From positions 1 through 64,000 of the forward strand of contig JAFAAN010000010.1 in assembly GCA_023426545.1 (NCBI GenBank): a stretch of DNA of 64,000 nt. The letters are read 5' to 3'. The position numbers were made by a program, and so were the translations under genes. The DNA is from Pseudomonadota bacterium (GTDB lineage: Bacteria; Myxococcota; Myxococcia; Myxococcales; Myxococcaceae). Below are positions 8,873 through 16,382 of this stretch, in pieces. The notes beneath the pieces are model-generated. The model saw only the letters and a list, made by a program, of their open reading frames with translations. It searched no databases and was not told where the DNA came from. Numbering within the stretch: the first letter of the stretch is position 1; every line of letters starts with the position of its first letter.

Positions 8873-9465
8873 GGGCGGCCTCCGATGTGCGCGGCCAGTT
8901 GCTCACGCAGCTGGAGCCGCGCGCGGTGGATTTCGTTCTTCACCTTCTGGAGCGACCAGCCCATCACCGATGCAATCTCCTCATAGGGGAGGCCATGGTC
9001 GATGCGCAGCAGCAGCGCCGCGCGCCGGTCCTCGCGCAGCGTCCCGAGCGCTCCCGCCAGCAGCCCTTCCAGCTCCCGGTCCAGGAGCAGGTCCTCGGGC
9101 GTGGGCGTGGGCAGCACCGCCTCCACGTGGCTGGCGTGGGCGTCGTCCTCCACGTCCACGTGGACACCGCGCTGCCGCAGCGACTCCAGGTACACGTGCC
9201 GGGCGATGCCCAGCAGCCACGCGCCGAGCCGGTCATCGTCGCGCAGCGTGCCGAGCCGCGCATGGGCGCGCACGAAGGTCTCCTGCGTGGCCTCGTCCGC
9301 CGCGGCCTCGTCGCGCATCGAGTCACGCAGGAAGCGCCACACGCCCGCCGCGTGCCGTTCGAACAGCCGCCGGAAGGCGGCGGGGTCCCCCGTCCGCGCC
9401 CGTCGCAGCAGCGTGCGCTCCCGGTCCGTGTCGGACGGGGGCGCACCTGCCAGGACCATTTTCAT
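8869..9465 (-). CDS. ECF-type RNA polymerase sigma factor
   Basis: Extracytoplasmic-function sigma factor of about 198 residues. Region 2 is seen in F-R-R-L-F-E-R-H-A-A-G-V-W-R-F-L and D-E-A-T-Q-E-T-F-V-R-A-H-A-R-L, and region 4 in L-P-Y-E-E-I-A-S-V-M-G-W-S-L-Q-K-V-K-N-E-I-H-R-A-R. The linker is long and acidic. The start is unclear: ATG codons at 9465 and 9459 and a GTG at 9483 are all in frame and none has a strong ribosome-binding site. Co-transcribed and overlapping with its anti-sigma factor. Target genes cannot be named; such pairs usually autoregulate. Confidence 0.9.
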   Translation of the reverse strand: MKMVLAGAPPSDTDRERTLLRRARTGDPAAFRRLFERHAAGVWRFLRDSMRDEAAADEATQETFVRAHARLGTLRDDDRLGAWLLGIARHVYLESLRQRGVHVDVEDDAHASHVEAVLPTPTPEDLLLDRELEGLLAGALGTLREDRRAALLLRIDHGLPYEEIASVMGWSLQKVKNEIHRARLQLREQLAAHIGGRP

Positions 9466-9649
9466 CGCGGAGAGGAGCGCCACGGCTTCAAGGTGTCACG
9501 AGCGGCCCGGAAGTTTCACGGGCGCGCGCTTTTCTCGCGCGGGGGCCCCTGGTGGCAGGACTGACACCAGGCCTCGGTCATCGCAATCCCACGCACGCGC
9601 TGAGTGGCGGTCTTGTTGGATGACAGTCTTTGTTGATAAGAGAACTTTC

Positions 9650-10909
9650 ATGTCCTTGAATTATGGCCGTGTGGATGAAGCCGCGGCATATGCTCCGCGC
9701 CTACAGGGCCACTTGCCGGTGCTGGACGGCGTGCGGGGTCTCGCCGTCCTGCTGGTGGTGTTCTTCCACACGACGCACCTGAGCGACCAGAGCGTCGCAG
9801 GACGGGTGACGTGGTGGCTGGCCGGGGCGGGCTGGACGGGCGTGGACCTGTTCTTCGTCCTCTCCGGCTTCCTCATCACCGGCATCCTGTGGGAGGCGAA
9901 GGGCCGGCAGCACTTCTTCCGCAACTTCTACATGCGCCGCTTCCTGCGCATCTTCCCGCTCTACTACCTGGCGCTCGCGGTGTCGTTCCTGGTGCTGCCG
10001 TCGCTGGCGGGCCGGTTGAACCTGGACGAGCGCATCACCACGGACGGCGCGGTCTGGTACCTGCTGTACCTCTCCAACTTCTACCAACTGTGGGTCGACA
10101 CCACGCACCCCATCCTCGGGGTGGTGTGGTCGCTGGCCATCGAAGAGCAGTTCTACATCGTCTGGCCATTCCTCATCGCCGCGGTGTCGTACCGGGGCGC
10201 CATCCGGCTGTGCCTGGGCACCATCGCCACGGCCGTGCTGGTGCGCGTGGGGCTCACGCTGTACGGCGCCAGCATCGAGAGCACCTACGTGGTGACGTTC
10301 TGCCGCGTGGACTCGCTGGCGATGGGGGGCCTGCTCGCGATGGCGCTGCGCCACCCGGAGGGACTGGGCCTGAAGGCCTTCCCGTGGATGCGCTGGGCCG
10401 CGTGGGCCGCCGTGCCGGTGGTGCTGGCCATGGTGGTGCTGCCGGTGGGGCCCACCTTCGAGCTGGTGAAGCGCACGGGCGGCTACACCGCCATCGCCGT
10501 CCTCTACACGGTGGGCGTCTACAGGGCGGTGGCCGTCCCCAAGGGCCACGTCCTGCACCGCCTCCTCACGACGCGGATGCTGCTCGTCTTCGGCAAGTAC
10601 AGCTACGCCATCTACCTCATCCACTCGCCGCTGGACGCCATCCTCCGGCGCACGGTGCTGAAGACGCCGCTGAAGACGGTGGCGGGCACGGACGTGCCGA
10701 TGCAGCTCGTGTTCTATGGGGTGGCCACCGGGCTCTCGTTGGGGCTCGCGCTGCTGAGCTGGCACCTCTTCGAGAAGCACATGCTGAAGCTCAAGGACTA
10801 CTTCCCCTACGGCAAGTCCCCCGTGCCCGCCGCCGCGCTGGCCGCGCCGGTGTCCCAGCCGGAGGGCGCCGCCGACGAGCGGGCCGAGGCGTCCGCCCGG
10901 GTGGCGTGA
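9650..10909 (+). CDS. Membrane acyltransferase, acyltransferase-3 family
   Basis: Polytopic enzyme (about 419 residues, roughly ten hydrophobic helices) that transfers acyl groups, often O-acetyl, to sugars or other surface molecules. Family signatures: L-D-G-V-R-G-L-A-V-L-L-V-V-F-F-H near the N-terminus, F-F-V-L-S-G-F-L-I-T-G-I-L, R-R-F-L-R-I-F-P-L-Y-Y, and S-L-A-I-E-E-Q-F-Y-I-V-W-P. The cytoplasmic C-terminus is rich in Ala/Glu. ATG 9650 was chosen; ATG 9620 is in frame. Acceptor unknown; surface polysaccharide modification is the usual role. No polysaccharide genes are adjacent. Confidence 0.88.
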   Translation: MSLNYGRVDEAAAYAPRLQGHLPVLDGVRGLAVLLVVFFHTTHLSDQSVAGRVTWWLAGAGWTGVDLFFVLSGFLITGILWEAKGRQHFFRNFYMRRFLRIFPLYYLALAVSFLVLPSLAGRLNLDERITTDGAVWYLLYLSNFYQLWVDTTHPILGVVWSLAIEEQFYIVWPFLIAAVSYRGAIRLCLGTIATAVLVRVGLTLYGASIESTYVVTFCRVDSLAMGGLLAMALRHPEGLGLKAFPWMRWAAWAAVPVVLAMVVLPVGPTFELVKRTGGYTAIAVLYTVGVYRAVAVPKGHVLHRLLTTRMLLVFGKYSYAIYLIHSPLDAILRRTVLKTPLKTVAGTDVPMQLVFYGVATGLSLGLALLSWHLFEKHMLKLKDYFPYGKSPVPAAALAAPVSQPEGAADERAEASARVA

Positions 10910-10931
10910 CGCGCACCGGGGGCGGCCGCCG

Positions 10932-11225
10932 TCAGTCGCGGTGCCGCGAGAGGGCGTCCGCGACGCGCAGGGCCCACGTCTCCGCGGAGTCGAGCTCCGC
11001 GCGGGCGCTGGCATAGCGGTCCAGCCCTGCCTCCGAGCCGTCCCGGGCGAAGATGGCGTCGTGGAGTTCCTTCTGTGCCCGGAGGAGCCAGTGGCTCGCT
11101 TTCTGTCGAAGCCGCGCTGCCTTCTGGGGCGTCGGCGCGGCGAGCGCCGGGTCCAGCAGCTCCTGCTCTTCGGGGTACGGGGACGTCACCTTCACGAAGC
11201 CGCTCTGTGCAATCGTCGTAGTCAT
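10932..11225 (-). CDS. Small hypothetical protein
   Basis: 97 residues from ATG 11225 (M-T-T-T-I-A-Q-S-G-F-V-K-V). No signal peptide or membrane helix. The middle is a probable helix rich in Ala, Gln, Lys and Arg, with W-L-L-R-A-Q-K-E-L-H-D-A-I-F. The frame extends to 11294 but the internal ATG gives a more natural N-terminus. Codon use is typical of the genome. Convergent with the acyltransferase and 116 bp upstream-separated from the alcohol dehydrogenase stop. I do not recognise the family. Confidence 0.5.
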   Translation of the reverse strand: MTTTIAQSGFVKVTSPYPEEQELLDPALAAPTPQKAARLRQKASHWLLRAQKELHDAIFARDGSEAGLDRYASARAELDSAETWALRVADALSRHRD

Positions 11226-11341
11226 GCTTTGAGAATTCGCACCAGACGGCGAGCAGGCACCTGACCGGTGGGGCAGGACTCCGTGCAAAAGCATGCACGG
11301 CCCTGCCCTCCAGCGCCGGTGGGCGGAGTGCTCAGATTCGG

Positions 11342-12391
11342 CTACTTCCGCAGGCTCGCGAGGTCGATGACGAAGCGGTACTTCACGTCTCCCTTCAGCA
11401 GCCGCTCGTAGGCGTCGTTCACCTGCTGGATGGAGATCAGCTCGATGTCGGAGACGATGCCGTGCTTGCCGCAGAAGTCTAGCATTTCTTGCGTTTCATG
11501 GATACCCCCAATCATGGAGCCGGAGAAGCTCCGCCGCATGGGGATGAGGGAGAAGGGGTGGACCGCGAGGGGCTTCTCCGGGGCGCCGACGAGCACCAGG
11601 TGGCCGTCGCGGCGCAAGAGCCGCAGGTACGCGTTCAGGTCGTGCTGGGCGGAGACGGTGTCGAGGATGAAGTCGAGCGTGCCGGCCTGGGCGTTCATCT
11701 CCTCCTTGTTCGAGGAGACGACCACCGCGTCCGCGCCCAGGCGCAGGGCGTCCTGCTTCTTGCCGTCGGTGCGGCTGAAGACGGTGACGTGCGCGCCCAG
11801 GGCCTTGGCCAGCTTCACGCCCATGTGGCCCAGTCCGCCCAGGCCCACCACGCCCACGCGCTGGCCAGGCCCCACCTTCCAGTGCTTCAGGGGCGAGTAC
11901 GTGGTGACGCCGGCGCACAGCAGCGGCGCGGCGGCGGCCGGGTCCAGATTGCCGGGGACCTTGAGGACGAAGGCCTCGTCCACGACGATGGCCTCGCTGT
12001 AGCCGCCCTGGGTGAGCGTCTTTCCGTCCCTCTCCCTGCCGTTGTACGTCTGGACGTTGCCCTCGTCGCAGTACTGCTCGAGGCCCTCCTTGCAGCTCGG
12101 GCAGGTGCGGCACGCGTCCACCATGCAGCCGACGCCGGCGAGGTCGCCCACCTTGAGCTTCGTCACCCGGTCGCCGACGCGGACCACGCGGCCGACGATT
12201 TCGTGGCCGGGCACCATGGGGTACTGCGAGCCGCCCCACTCGTCGCGGGCCTGGTGCAGGTCGGAGTGGCAGACGCCGCAGTAGAGGATTTCAATCTGCA
12301 CGTCGCTGGGGCCGGGGGCGCGGCGCTCGAACTCGAACGGGGCGAGCGGGGACCGGGCGTCCCTGGCGGCATAGGCGCGAACGGGAATCAT
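11342..12391 (-). CDS. Zinc-dependent NAD(P) alcohol dehydrogenase
   Basis: Medium-chain dehydrogenase/reductase of 349 residues, closest in pattern to the cinnamyl-alcohol dehydrogenase/YahK group that reduces aldehydes with NADPH. Catalytic zinc ligands are in G-V-C-H-S-D (Cys41, His42) and G-H-E (His63, Glu64); the four structural-zinc cysteines are Cys94, Cys97, Cys100 and Cys108. The nucleotide-binding motif is G-V-V-G-L-G-G-L-G-H-M-G. AGGAG precedes the ATG. Monocistronic; likely aldehyde detoxification or alcohol metabolism (inference from family). Confidence 0.93.
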   Translation of the reverse strand: MIPVRAYAARDARSPLAPFEFERRAPGPSDVQIEILYCGVCHSDLHQARDEWGGSQYPMVPGHEIVGRVVRVGDRVTKLKVGDLAGVGCMVDACRTCPSCKEGLEQYCDEGNVQTYNGRERDGKTLTQGGYSEAIVVDEAFVLKVPGNLDPAAAAPLLCAGVTTYSPLKHWKVGPGQRVGVVGLGGLGHMGVKLAKALGAHVTVFSRTDGKKQDALRLGADAVVVSSNKEEMNAQAGTLDFILDTVSAQHDLNAYLRLLRRDGHLVLVGAPEKPLAVHPFSLIPMRRSFSGSMIGGIHETQEMLDFCGKHGIVSDIELISIQQVNDAYERLLKGDVKYRFVIDLASLRK

Positions 12392-12478
12392 GGGATGGCT
12401 CCTGGGACTGTTGGGGAGGGGCTTGCTGCGCTGCGGAGCGGATGATGCGTCCGGCGTCCTTCCGTCGCACGCCTGAAT

Positions 12479-14572
12479 TCAGGCGGTGGGGATGCCGCGC
12501 ACGCGGCTCCGGACGAGCGCGGCCTCGTCGGGCAGGCCGGCCTCGTCCAGCAGCGCGGCGGCGCGGTGGTAGAGCAGGGCGGCGTCCAGGTGGCGCAGGG
12601 CGGCGGCCTCCGCGTTGGCGGCGGAGATGAGGAAGGGCACCGCGCGGCGGGGCTCATGGCCGTCCAGCCAGTGCTGCGCCACGACGACGGGGGCGGCGCC
12701 GCGCTGCTCCAGCGCCACGGCCAACCGGCGGTGCAGCAGCGTGCCCAGCGCGCCGGGGACGCCCTGGCGCACCACCTCGAAGAGCAGGCCGTTGATGAAG
12801 CGCTCGCTCCGGAGGACCTGCGCGCCCTCCAGCTCCGCCACGTGCGTGACGAGCGCGAGCGGGTTCATCTCCAGCACCTCGCTGGCCAGCTCCAGCGTGA
12901 AGTCCGTCTTCGCCAGCGCGGCCAGCCGCGCGACGAGGAGCGCGGAGGGGGACAGTCGCTCCAGGCGCTGCTGGATGAGCTGCTGCCCACGGCCAGAGGC
13001 GGGGACGTGCTCGGGCCAGCCCCGCTCCAGGCCGCCCGTCTCCAGCAGGTACTTCAGCGTCTCGGTGATGAAGAGCGGGTTGCCGCCCGTGTGCCGCGTC
13101 ACGTCCTGCACCAGCTTCTCCGCGCCGGGCAGCTCGAGGCTCTCCAGCAGCGCGCCCACCGCGTCGGCGCTCAGCGGTTGCAGCTCGACGACGGTGGCCA
13201 GCCCCGCGGCCACCAGCTGCTGGATGAACGCGGCGGCCTGGGGCGCCAGCTCGTCGCTCCGGTAGGTGTCGATGAAGCGCGGGAAGCGGCCGCCGGGCTC
13301 GGGCGCGTGGCGGCGCGACAGCATCAGCACCGCGAACTCCGCGGTGGCGCTGTCCATGTACTGGAGGTCGTCGGCGACCAGCGCGTCCGCGCTGGCGGCG
13401 AGCTGATAGACGACCTGGCACTGCGCCTCCAGGAAGCGGCTGCGGTCGGCCTCATCCGCCATGGGCGGGGGCAGGCCCTCCTGGCCGGCCTGGTCCGGGA
13501 GCAGCCGCGCCAGCTCGCGCCGCACCCATTGCGGCAGGTCCGGGTCCGGCACGCGCGCGAGCATCTGCCGCACCAGCCGCACGTGGGAGGAGTAGGGCAC
13601 GCTCTGCTCGCCGGGCCGCGCCTCCAGCAGCAGGTACGAGCCGCGCGACGCGGCGAAGTCGTGCGCCAGCCGCGTCTTGCCCACGCCGGGCCCGCCGGAG
13701 ATGAAGATGGTCTGCCCCGCCTGCCACGCGGCCTCCATCTGCGCCCACTCGCGCTCGCGGCCCACCAGCACCGGCGGGCGGAGCACGGACAGCGGCAGCC
13801 GCTGCGTGGGCGGCGGGAGCGGCCTGGACGCGGGCGGCCCCCGCTCGATTTCCCGCGCCAGCGCCACCGTCTGGGGCAGCGGCGTGGTGTCCAGCTCCTC
13901 GCGCAGCAGGCGGCGGCAGCGCTCGAAGGCGTTGAGCGCGGCCATCCGGTCCCCGGCCACGTAGTGCAGCCGCATCAGCCGGCGCCACGCCTCCTCCGAG
14001 TACGGGTCCATGACGAGCAATTGCTCCACCAGTGCGAGCGCACCCGTCAGGTCTCCGCGCCGCTCGCGCGCCTCCGCCTCCGCGACGGCGGCCCGGCGCC
14101 GAAGCTTGTCCAACCGCTCACGTGCGCTTTCGAGCCATGATTGGAATTCTGAGCAATCTTCGTATTCCAGGGCACCCAGCAGCACGCCGTCCAGCGCCAG
14201 GGCCTCCGAGTAACGCCCCGCGAGCACGTGGGCCTGGAGCTCGGCGGCGTCCGAGCCGACGCCGTCACAGAGGGAGAGCACGTCGGTGCCTTGTATCAGC
14301 TCCGCGCCGCAGGCCAGGCGCAGCCGGCGCAGCAGCTGCCGCATGTTGTTGCGCGCCGTCGTCTCGCCGGACTCCGCCCAGAGCAGCCCCGCCAGCCGGT
14401 ACTTCGGGTGCGGGCCTTCCAATGCCAGCCATGCCAGCACGCCGGCGGTGCGCCGCTCCAGGGGGATGCGCGCGTCACCCGTCCGAAGCCGGGCCTCGCC
14501 CAGCAGCTCCAGACGGAAGCGCTGTGTGCCTGCCGTGTGGCCGGCGGCCATGTCCTCCGGGATTCCTCGCAT
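12479..14572 (-). CDS. SARP-like regulator with BTAD and AAA ATPase domains
   Basis: Predicted transcription activator of 697 residues. Residues ~18-105 look like an OmpR/SARP winged helix (L-E-L-L-G-E-A-R-L and N-N-M-R-Q-L-L-R-R-L-R). Residues ~110-255 are a TPR-like bacterial transcriptional activator domain (A-R-E-R-L-D-K-L-R-R-R, Y-S-E-E-A-W-R-R-L-M-R-L-H). An ATPase domain follows with Walker A G-G-P-G-V-G-K-T near residue 298 and helical repeats to the C-terminus. No C-terminal LuxR HTH is present. It is divergent from the FAD monooxygenase gene, and a direct repeat with 11-bp period lies between them, which is how SARP regulators bind; the monooxygenase is therefore the likely target (inference). 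Confidence 0.82.
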   Translation of the reverse strand: MRGIPEDMAAGHTAGTQRFRLELLGEARLRTGDARIPLERRTAGVLAWLALEGPHPKYRLAGLLWAESGETTARNNMRQLLRRLRLACGAELIQGTDVLSLCDGVGSDAAELQAHVLAGRYSEALALDGVLLGALEYEDCSEFQSWLESARERLDKLRRRAAVAEAEARERRGDLTGALALVEQLLVMDPYSEEAWRRLMRLHYVAGDRMAALNAFERCRRLLREELDTTPLPQTVALAREIERGPPASRPLPPPTQRLPLSVLRPPVLVGREREWAQMEAAWQAGQTIFISGGPGVGKTRLAHDFAASRGSYLLLEARPGEQSVPYSSHVRLVRQMLARVPDPDLPQWVRRELARLLPDQAGQEGLPPPMADEADRSRFLEAQCQVVYQLAASADALVADDLQYMDSATAEFAVLMLSRRHAPEPGGRFPRFIDTYRSDELAPQAAAFIQQLVAAGLATVVELQPLSADAVGALLESLELPGAEKLVQDVTRHTGGNPLFITETLKYLLETGGLERGWPEHVPASGRGQQLIQQRLERLSPSALLVARLAALAKTDFTLELASEVLEMNPLALVTHVAELEGAQVLRSERFINGLLFEVVRQGVPGALGTLLHRRLAVALEQRGAAPVVVAQHWLDGHEPRRAVPFLISAANAEAAALRHLDAALLYHRAAALLDEAGLPDEAALVRSRVRGIPTA

Positions 14573-14713
14573 GGACGGCCCTCAAGTTAACACGTCCGCT
14601 CCCAACCTCCGTCACGGGTAGGGATTGCCCCAGCAGTGACAAATTTTGCGTGTGAATTTCCGTCGTACGGCATCTCGCCACCCTGAGCGGATGGCTTCGT
14701 CGGCTTCCGGACC

Positions 14714-14750
14714 GGTCACACCGTGGTCACACCGGAATCGTTATTAAAAA
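14714..14750 (+). promoter_or_regulatory. Direct repeat with 11-bp period before FAD monooxygenase
   Basis: GGTCACACC occurs at 14714-14722 and again at 14725-14733, exactly one helical turn apart. An AT-rich box TTATTAAAAAAG starts at 14741, 7 bases after the second copy. SARP activators recognise short direct repeats with 11-bp period about 8 bases upstream of the -10 box, so this fits the SARP-like regulator encoded divergently. Binding itself is inferred. Confidence 0.6.
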
Positions 14751-14777
14751 AGCCAGACATTGCCCCAGGAGGCATCC

Positions 14778-16355
14778 ATGGGTTGTGACAGCCAGCAGAC
14801 CGACACGCAGGTGGACGTCATCATCAGCGGTTGTGGTCCGGTGGGAGCGTTGACTGGGAACCTCTTGGGGCTCCTGGGCGTGCGCACGCTGCTCCTGGAG
14901 CGGGACGTGACGCCGCACGGCGAGCCCCGGGCCTTCTCGTGCGATGACGAAGGCCTCCGAATCTACCAGTCCACGGGACTGTTGGAATTGCTGCAAAGCA
15001 ACATGCGGCAGGCCAATTCCGCGGAATACGTGGGAGGCTCGGGAAAGCGATTCGCGGAGCTGCACACGGGCGAGGTGGATTTTGGTTTCGGGCACTCGCC
15101 GCTGTGGTTCTTTCACCAGCCGTTGGTGGAAGGCGCACTGCGCGACGGGCTGAACCGCTTCGAGCACGTGGAGCTGCGCAAGGGCGTGAGCGTGGAGGCG
15201 GTGGCGCAGGACGCCAGCGGCGTGACGGTGAGCTACCAGGACTCGCGGACGGGGGAGCGGCGCTCCATCCGGGCGCGGTACCTGCTGGCATGTGACGGGG
15301 CGCGCAGCGGCGTGCGCAAGGCGCTGGGCATCCCGTTGTCCGGCCGGGCCTACGGCGAGCCGTGGCTGGCGGTGTCCGGCACCGTCATGGAGGGCGAGGT
15401 CCCGGACCTGTGCCGCTTCGTGTGCGACCCGAAGCGCCCGTCCTTCGTCGCCACCGGCGCGGTGAATCAGGTTCGCTGGGAGTTCATGATGATGCCCGGC
15501 GAGACGCGCGAGCAGCTGGAGAGCCGGGAGACCATCGACCAGCTCATCGCGCCCTACGTGGACCCGAAGCGCATCCGCATCGAGCGGGCGCAGGTCTACA
15601 CCTTCCACTGCCTCAACGCGGCGCGTTGGCGCGACGGCAACGTCTTCCTGCTGGGCGACGCGGCGCACACCATGCCGCCCTTCATGGGGCAGGGCCTGGT
15701 GTCGGGCATGCGGGACGCGGTCAACCTGGCGTGGAAGCTCAAGCGGGTGCTGCACGGCCAGTCCCCGGACTCGCTGCTCGACACCTACGAGCAGGAGCGC
15801 CGGCCGCACGTGGAGGCGGTGCAGAAGCTGTGCGTGCGCGTGGGGCACCTGTTCCTGGCGCGCAACCCGTGGATGGCCTCCGCGCGCGACGCGCTGATGC
15901 GCACCATCCAGCGCATCCCCCGGGTGCGGAAGTTCATCGAGCGCTTCGAGTTCAAGTCGGCCCCGGCGCACGCGAGCGGCTTCTACTTCGCCGACAAGGG
16001 CGAGTACTTCATCCAGCCGCGCGTGAGGCTTGCGTCGGGCGAGGAGGTGCTGCTCGACGACACCCTGGGCAATGACTTCACGGTGCTGTGCCGGTGGGAC
16101 GCGCCGTCGGTGGAGCTGGAGGCGGCGCGGGAGCTGGCGCAGTCCCTGGGCGGCCGGATGCTGACGTTCTGCCCTCCGTCCGAGGCGGGCGCCGAGTCCT
16201 CGCCCATGCCCGCGGTGGTGGACGTCACGGGCAAGCTGGCGGACTGGTTCTCCAAGCGCGCGGCGGACGTGGTGGTGCTGCGCCCGGACCGCTTCGTCTT
16301 CGGCGCGGTGCAGGCGCGGCGCCTGCCGGAGCTGCGCGAGGCGCTGGGGGTGTAG
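14778..16355 (+). CDS. FAD-dependent monooxygenase (aromatic hydroxylase family)
   Basis: Flavoprotein of 525 residues related to MhpA/UbiH-type hydroxylases that insert one oxygen atom using NAD(P)H and O2. Motifs: G-C-G-P-V-G at residues 18-23 (FAD ADP-binding), L-A-C-D-G-A-R-S-G-V-R (DG motif), and F-L-L-G-D-A-A-H-T-M-P-P (GD motif binding the FAD ribityl chain). The C-terminal thioredoxin-like extension typical of class A hydroxylases is present. The strong site CCCAGGAGG precedes ATG 14778. Divergent from a SARP-like regulator. Family members act on aromatic acids or in polyketide tailoring; a role in secondary metabolism is possible, but no biosynthetic cluster is adjacent. Confidence 0.88.
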   Translation: MGCDSQQTDTQVDVIISGCGPVGALTGNLLGLLGVRTLLLERDVTPHGEPRAFSCDDEGLRIYQSTGLLELLQSNMRQANSAEYVGGSGKRFAELHTGEVDFGFGHSPLWFFHQPLVEGALRDGLNRFEHVELRKGVSVEAVAQDASGVTVSYQDSRTGERRSIRARYLLACDGARSGVRKALGIPLSGRAYGEPWLAVSGTVMEGEVPDLCRFVCDPKRPSFVATGAVNQVRWEFMMMPGETREQLESRETIDQLIAPYVDPKRIRIERAQVYTFHCLNAARWRDGNVFLLGDAAHTMPPFMGQGLVSGMRDAVNLAWKLKRVLHGQSPDSLLDTYEQERRPHVEAVQKLCVRVGHLFLARNPWMASARDALMRTIQRIPRVRKFIERFEFKSAPAHASGFYFADKGEYFIQPRVRLASGEEVLLDDTLGNDFTVLCRWDAPSVELEAARELAQSLGGRMLTFCPPSEAGAESSPMPAVVDVTGKLADWFSKRAADVVVLRPDRFVFGAVQARRLPELREALGV

Positions 16356-16358
16356 GCC

Positions 16359-16382
16359 CCAGGCCCCGCGTCAGGGGCCTGG
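16359..16382. terminator. Bidirectional hairpin between convergent genes
   Basis: CCAGGCCCC and GGGGCCTGG form a perfect 9-bp stem around a 6-base loop. It starts 4 bases after the monooxygenase stop and overlaps the stop of the convergent HEAT-repeat gene, so it can serve both strands. Confidence 0.65.

Noticed and set aside
9002..9649. N-terminal extension of the acyltransferase frame
   Set aside because: It overlaps the sigma-factor gene on the other strand and is Ser/Arg-rich shadow sequence; the acyltransferase-3 domain begins after 9650.
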